NCBI RefSeq assembly: GCF_025118155.1
Contig: NW_026251394.1
Coordinates: 62,001-126,000 of the forward strand
Length of the DNA stretch: 64,000 nt
Direction of reading: 5' to 3'
Source: Cokeromyces recurvatus
Lineage: Eukaryota > Mucoromycota > Mucoromycetes > Mucorales > Mucoraceae
The first letter of the stretch is position 1. Every line of letters begins with the position of its first letter. Both the position numbers and the translations under genes were made by a program. The notes beneath the pieces were generated by a model. That model was not told the DNA's origin. It was given only the letters and a program-made list of their open reading frames with translations, and made no database searches. This document shows, piece by piece, positions 59,511 to 64,000 of this stretch.

Positions 59511-61435
59511 AATGCATATTGTTGTGAGAAAATAGTAAGATATATAGATCTATATGCATATATCATGTTTTATTAGGTTGGATATTCTATAAGGGAAAAG
59601 CTTAAAGACATGGTAGTTACTATGGCATTATATATACATAACAACAAGATACTTACATGTTATTTTTATTTTAGAACGTTACATTCATCAATGATGTGAA
59701 AAAGATTCCATTGCATGAATTACAATCTAAATTAGGAAATAAGATAGGACAAACCTTGTATCATTTTTCACGTGGGATCGATGATCGTCCCTTAATTACT
59801 AACCAGCAAAGACAGTCAATCAGTGCAGAAGTAAATGTAAGTAAAAAAAAAAAATGGATAGTTTGTTCATAGTAAAGGTAAAAACTAACCTATATAAAGT
59901 GGGGTATACGCTTTGAAGATGACGAAAATGAAAAGGTAAGTTCATTAAGATAAGGTTATCATATGTGAATTTTATATAAATAAATATGTATATGTATAGC
60001 ATTTTATAAAAGAATTGTCAAAGGAAGTATCAGAAAGACTTCAAAAACATCAAGCTAAAGGCAGAACAATTACAATCAAGGTTATACAATGATATAAATA
60101 ATACATAAAATAGGTTACTCATCGTTATTACTATTATTATTATTTTCCTATTAGGTTTTGAAAAGGAAACAAGAAGCGTCTGAAGCAAAAAAGTATTTAG
60201 GACATGGCTCAGTTGACTCTTTTTCAAAATCAAAAACCTTAACTGAATTTATTAGTGATTCAGATATTATTTTTAAACATGCTTACGCCATGTTGAAATC
60301 ATTTAGGTTTTCTTATGCAGATATTAGAGGCTTTGGAATTCACATTTCTAAATTAGATAATCGACAGGAAGCTGCAAGATTAGGTAATATGTATAAACAA
60401 TATAGTAACTTGTGTGTAAATTACTCATTTATTTTATCTTTTTTTTTTTAGCTGGTCAAGGTGGGCTTAATTTTGATTCTACAAAAGAGTCTAACAAAAG
60501 ACAAACACTTACAAACGATCTTCATAAAGAAGATTTGGTAAACGTTTTGAATACAATTATACGCTACAATGTACTAATACATGTATATATATTTATAGGA
60601 TGTTGAATTTAATATTGACAATGAGTTAACAAGTACTTTACAACAAGAATTGACGTCAAACGATAACTTGAATAAACAAACTACAAGCGATGACATGATG
60701 GTACCTCCAGAACTTCCTCCTTGGTCACAAATTGACCCTTCTTCTTTATTAGCTTTACCCGATGATATACGGGAACAAATTCTTCGTGCTTATGGAGATA
60801 AACAAGAGGAGTGCATAAATCAAAGGCCAACATCTGTTGTTATAAAGACTGAACTACGACAACATCATAAAAGAAGGAAAATATTACAGAACGAGACAAA
60901 ATCCAATAATACAACTCTTACTCAACTATTTTTAACAACACATAATAACGACAGTTCATTACCATACGATATGAACATATGGAACGCGTTACCTGATGAT
61001 ATACAAACCGAACTTTTAAAGGAACATACTAGTAAAAGAAAAAGACAGCCCACCATTTCTAATAAAAACAACAGCAATTATTGTCATACTACTACTACTG
61101 CTACTGCTACTACTACTACTGGACTCTTATCATCAGTAACAAAGGAGCCTGAATTACAAGGTATTCATGATTTAAAAGAGCTTGAAATGTTGCTAAAGAA
61201 TTGGGTCTTGCAAACGAATGGATTACCTCCTGAACCTGAAGATGTCTCTACTCTGTGTTGTTACTTGTTGGAACTAGTAGATTACGGAGACCTTGAAAAG
61301 ACGCGTTTATTGATAGTTTATTTAAGGTATTTACTTGTAAATGCTAAAGAAGAATGGCAAACATATTTAAATGATATAGAAGAAAGCATTAACAAGGCGG
61401 TTATATCCATTTATGGTTGTCCTTTAAAATTATAA
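57612..61435 (+). CDS. REV1: DNA repair deoxycytidyl transferase REV1 (Y-family polymerase)
   Basis: Seventeen exons: 57612-57712, 57770-57903, 57986-58418, 58501-58570, 58635-58686, 58755-58803, 58887-58931, 59011-59056, 59107-59291, 59357-59459, 59577-59612, 59675-59836, 59900-59935, 60000-60080, 60155-60383, 60452-60537, 60599-61435 (894 aa, phases consistent). Domains: BRCT (about 50-125, GTSIYINGYTYPPVSELR to WIVESIKSQKLLPW); polymerase palm with HVDFDCFFASVG (about 223) and SVDE (about 323) acidic residues; SRGIDDRPL and little-finger region; two ubiquitin-binding motifs, LPDDIREQIL (about 669) and LPDDIQTELL (about 747); and a C-terminal domain that contacts other translesion polymerases. 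It inserts dCMP opposite damaged bases and organises polymerase zeta. Introns 2 and 10 hold 36- and 45-nt poly-A runs. Confidence 0.96.
59462..59506 (+). repeat. 45-nt poly-A run in a REV1 intron
   Basis: Uninterrupted A run directly after the donor site of intron 10 (59460). A similar 36-nt run is at 57929-57964 in intron 2. Confidence 0.9.
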
Positions 61436-61623
61436 AAAATAAAATACCCTATTTATGAATAACAAGTTTTGTTTTATTATATAAACAAACAAACAAACAA
61501 ACAAAAAAGAATGTATATAACTATAATGACGATATACATGTATAATTTAAAAGACATCATTATATGTACTACTATATAAAAAAAAAAAAAAAATGTTGTT
61601 AATTAAATGTATCTTATATGTAT
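61436..61623. other. Convergent 3' spacer
   Basis: Contains an (AAAC)n repeat (about 61484-61504). No gene seen. Confidence 0.4.
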
Positions 61624-63174
61624 CTAATATATTCTGCGTACCTTATTTTCCATGACAGTTAATAAAGTAGTGTTATGTCTATCAAATTCTTCATGATGAC
61701 AAGTCTGTTGCTGCTTTTTACTGTCTTCTTGCTTTTGTAATAAAATTTGTTGTTGCTGTTGATTTATGATAATCATATCTTCTGATGACTGATTTGATGA
61801 ATATACAAGGTTATTATTCGTTGTCGTGGTAGCAGTATTATTTAACCAATTTACAGAGCGATGATGCTGATGATGATGATGTTGTTGTTGTTGCTGTTGT
61901 TGTTGTTGTTCTATCCAATGATTACTGTTACTAGGAATAGGTGAAGCAGGAACATAACTTTCAATACTTGTAGATCCACTTGTCTTATGATCTTCAAACT
62001 GTTGTTGTTGTTGTTGATGCTGATGTTGTTCATCAGAGTATAAACCATGTTCATCAAATGAACCATGAGGTGCACTATACGAATTATATTCATGTAAGAT
62101 ATCAATAGGTGATTGACGTTGGTGTAAGCCATGATAGAGATCTTCCATACCGAATTCAAATTGTGTATTATTAGTGTTGTTTGTGGTTGCAGTAGCAGCA
62201 GCGGCGGCGGCGGCAGCAGCAGCAGCAGCAGTAGCGGCAGCCACAGCAGCAGCAGTAGTAGTGGTAGTAGTAGTAGTAGTACTAGTAGTAGTACTAGTAG
62301 GATTAGTGCTAGTTCGTGGAGGAAGATGGAACCACATTGATTGATTTCTTTGTTGAAATGGTAATCCAAAGGATACACTTTCTTCTCCTCCTTCTCCTCC
62401 TCCTTCTCCTCCTCCTCTTCCTTCATCTCCAAAAGGGACAAGTGGCATATGAGATAAAGAATAAGATGGAGTAAGATGGTTAACATTATTTGATTCTAAA
62501 GATAGATTGCTTTGTTGTTCTCTTTTCACTGGAGAATTCGATTCAGAGTAAATATAATTGGGTCGAGTTCGTTTGACAGAAGGACGTTTGAGTGAGGCTC
62601 TTCTTTTAGTTGAGGAAGAAGCTTTAGGTGTTGAAGAAGTAGTAGAAGAAGAGGAAGAAGAAGAAAACTGACCATGCTCTTCTTCATTTGTAATTGAAGA
62701 AGAAGAAGAATTATTTGAAGATTGTTTATTACTAAAATGGCCATTTGATTTAGGTCCACGACGCACTGTTCCAGTCATAGAAGGTACTAAACTCAAATGA
62801 CGATGAGTAGGTAAAGAAGTAATGATAGGTAAATCCTCTCCTTGTCTTAACGGTGGGAAAGCGTCAATGATACCTTGATCATCTAAGAGAGATCGAACAT
62901 AATGAGACATGCGTTGTTGAACTTCATTTTCACTTGATTGAGAGTCATAAACGAGGTCAGCTCGCATTAAACCAACCATATCAATATTCTTACTATTACA
63001 ATCGACGTCATGAGGTATAATATCAATATAAAGGCCTGTTGTTAACGAATACCGGCAAGGTTCACCCTTCTGAAATATTTGTAACAAGTCTTGTGTTGTT
63101 TGTTCAGTAAGGTTAATCCAATTACCATGGCCAGCATATAACCGGTAACAGCTTTTATTAGTAAAAGAATTCAT
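61624..63174 (-). CDS. Low-complexity protein of unknown function
   Basis: Open frame of 516 aa from ATG 63174 (MNSFTNKSCYRLYAGHGNWIN). The first 150 residues are of normal complexity (LTEQTTQDLLQIFQKGEPCRY, IDIIPHDVDCNSKNIDMVGL, MSHYVRSLLDDQGIIDAFPPL); a WWE-like fold is conceivable but not established. The rest is Ser-, Gln-, His-, Thr- and Ala-rich repeats, including a long Ala run at about 62180-62240, and a basic RRASLKRPSVKRTRPN segment that could be a nuclear localisation signal. Transcription-factor-like composition is inference only. The final codons include a potential donor (GTACGC at about 61640), so the true C-terminus may lie in another exon downstream. Confidence 0.65.
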   Translation of the reverse strand: MNSFTNKSCYRLYAGHGNWINLTEQTTQDLLQIFQKGEPCRYSLTTGLYIDIIPHDVDCNSKNIDMVGLMRADLVYDSQSSENEVQQRMSHYVRSLLDDQGIIDAFPPLRQGEDLPIITSLPTHRHLSLVPSMTGTVRRGPKSNGHFSNKQSSNNSSSSSITNEEEHGQFSSSSSSSTTSSTPKASSSTKRRASLKRPSVKRTRPNYIYSESNSPVKREQQSNLSLESNNVNHLTPSYSLSHMPLVPFGDEGRGGGEGGGEGGEESVSFGLPFQQRNQSMWFHLPPRTSTNPTSTTTSTTTTTTTTTAAAVAAATAAAAAAAAAAAATATTNNTNNTQFEFGMEDLYHGLHQRQSPIDILHEYNSYSAPHGSFDEHGLYSDEQHQHQQQQQQFEDHKTSGSTSIESYVPASPIPSNSNHWIEQQQQQQQQQHHHHQHHRSVNWLNNTATTTTNNNLVYSSNQSSEDMIIINQQQQQILLQKQEDSKKQQQTCHHEEFDRHNTTLLTVMENKVRRIY

Positions 63175-63560
63175 GTTTGGCAACTTTTTTTTTTTTATAA
63201 CTGTATATAAAAGGAATTAAAAGAAAAAGAAAAAATATATATATAAGAAAGAAAAAAAAAAGAAAGAAAGAAAAGGGAAGTTATATTTATTTTAACAAAA
63301 AAAAATAATAAAATAAAAATAAAAAAAAGTGGTCAATGAATGCCCTTATAAATGGATAATAAAGGGCCATTCTACTTGTCAATTTCAGTGACATTTTTTT
63401 TATTTCCAATTAAGTATTGAGCATGATAAAAAGGGGAAGGATAAAAAAGATTTGTATATAAAAATACATATATCTAACCTATAGGCTGAGAAGAAGAACT
63501 TCCCTAGAAATCTTTTTTCATATGTAAATGTTGTATGTGTAACATATTTTATTTGAACAG

Positions 63561-63620
<60 letters not shown>

Positions 63621-64000
63621 AAATAGTTTAATTTCTATGTGTATAAAAATGATTACTATATTATATAGTCATTGATAATACAAAAATAATTGTATTCATG
63701 TATAAAATACTCTTATCTTTAAACTCTGCCCTCCAGCGAGACATAATAAGAGGGCACTACGACATCAATACATTATTTCATAGTATTAATAAAAAATGAT
63801 CAAGATAATCTTATTACTATTGTAGATACTGCTCACCGGTATTGATGTCAAAATTCTTTTATAGTCACCATATCAATTAACTCATATTGATCTATGCTAT
63901 AGCTATTTAATACAAGGAAATACATTTGTAATTATTTAATACTTACTTCATTTTATGCTTAAACAATTGATATAGCAAGTTTTCTTCGATAGATATAAAC
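63175..64000. other. Upstream noncoding region with 56-nt poly-A run
   Basis: Poly-A run at 63561-63616. An 11-bp inverted repeat (GACATCAATAC at 63761-63771 and GTATTGATGTC at 63839-63849) brackets 67 bp. No gene seen up to the window end. Confidence 0.45.

Noticed and set aside
62131..62759. ORFs overlapping the low-complexity gene at 62 kb
   Set aside because: Repeat-rich coding sequence (Ala/Ser/Gln triplets) stays open in several frames; composition in the chosen frame and its conserved-looking N-terminus favour the minus-strand frame starting at 63174.

Overview
The window looks like chromosomal DNA of an early-diverging, AT-rich fungus, most likely Mucoromycotina (Mucor/Parasitella/Rhizopus-like). 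Reasons: very high A+T with many long poly-A/poly-T runs, compact genes with many 50-80 nt GT-AG introns (GTAAGT/GTATGT donors), fungal gene content, and degraded repeated ORFs of kinds I associate with Mucorales genomes. The genus cannot be fixed from the sequence alone.

Layout. 0.7-13.1 kb is a housekeeping block: a TPR-like/MYND-finger protein (+), an Ase1/PRC1/MAP65 microtubule bundler (-), a broken or mis-assembled unknown gene (+), spermidine synthase (-), a HAD phosphatase (+), ribosomal protein eL36 (-) and glutathione synthetase (-). 13.4-19 kb is gene-poor: two opposed remnants of a non-LTR retrotransposon on either side of a 68-nt poly-A run, then a 1.6 kb element with perfect 27-bp terminal inverted repeats (TIRs). 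19.2-31.6 kb has two C2H2 transcription factors (+), SPT4 (-), a decayed lineage-specific gene (-), a TLC-domain membrane protein (-), a SAM-dependent methyltransferase (-) and a transposon remnant near 28.5-28.9 kb. 32.5-43.0 kb has calmodulin (+), acireductone dioxygenase (-), a Dal5-like MFS transporter (+), the retromer subunit VPS35 (-), a mitochondrial HTD2-type dehydratase (+) and a bZIP factor (-).

43.1-55.4 kb is the accessory hotspot. A 6.1 kb element with about 250-bp TIRs sits between two divergent paralogous bZIP genes. It carries a decayed copy of a lineage-specific gene family, a solo LTR and two palindromes. A second TIR element (53.0-55.4 kb) carries another decayed ORF and a related solo LTR. 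A small secreted cysteine-rich protein gene (50.0-50.4 kb, three exons) lies between the first element and the second bZIP gene. 55.5-63.2 kb returns to housekeeping: an ERV2-type sulfhydryl oxidase (+), a STIMATE-like membrane protein (-), the translesion polymerase REV1 in 17 exons (+) and a low-complexity protein of unknown function (-).

Gene order shows no biosynthetic cluster. Some genes connect by pathway only: spermidine synthase releases methylthioadenosine, which the methionine salvage pathway of acireductone dioxygenase recycles. Exon boundaries were derived by hand from splice signals, reading phase and family alignment from memory. For almost every multi-exon gene given here the summed exon length is an exact multiple of three. 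Long homopolymer runs make single-base frameshifts in this sequence ambiguous between real decay and sequencing error.
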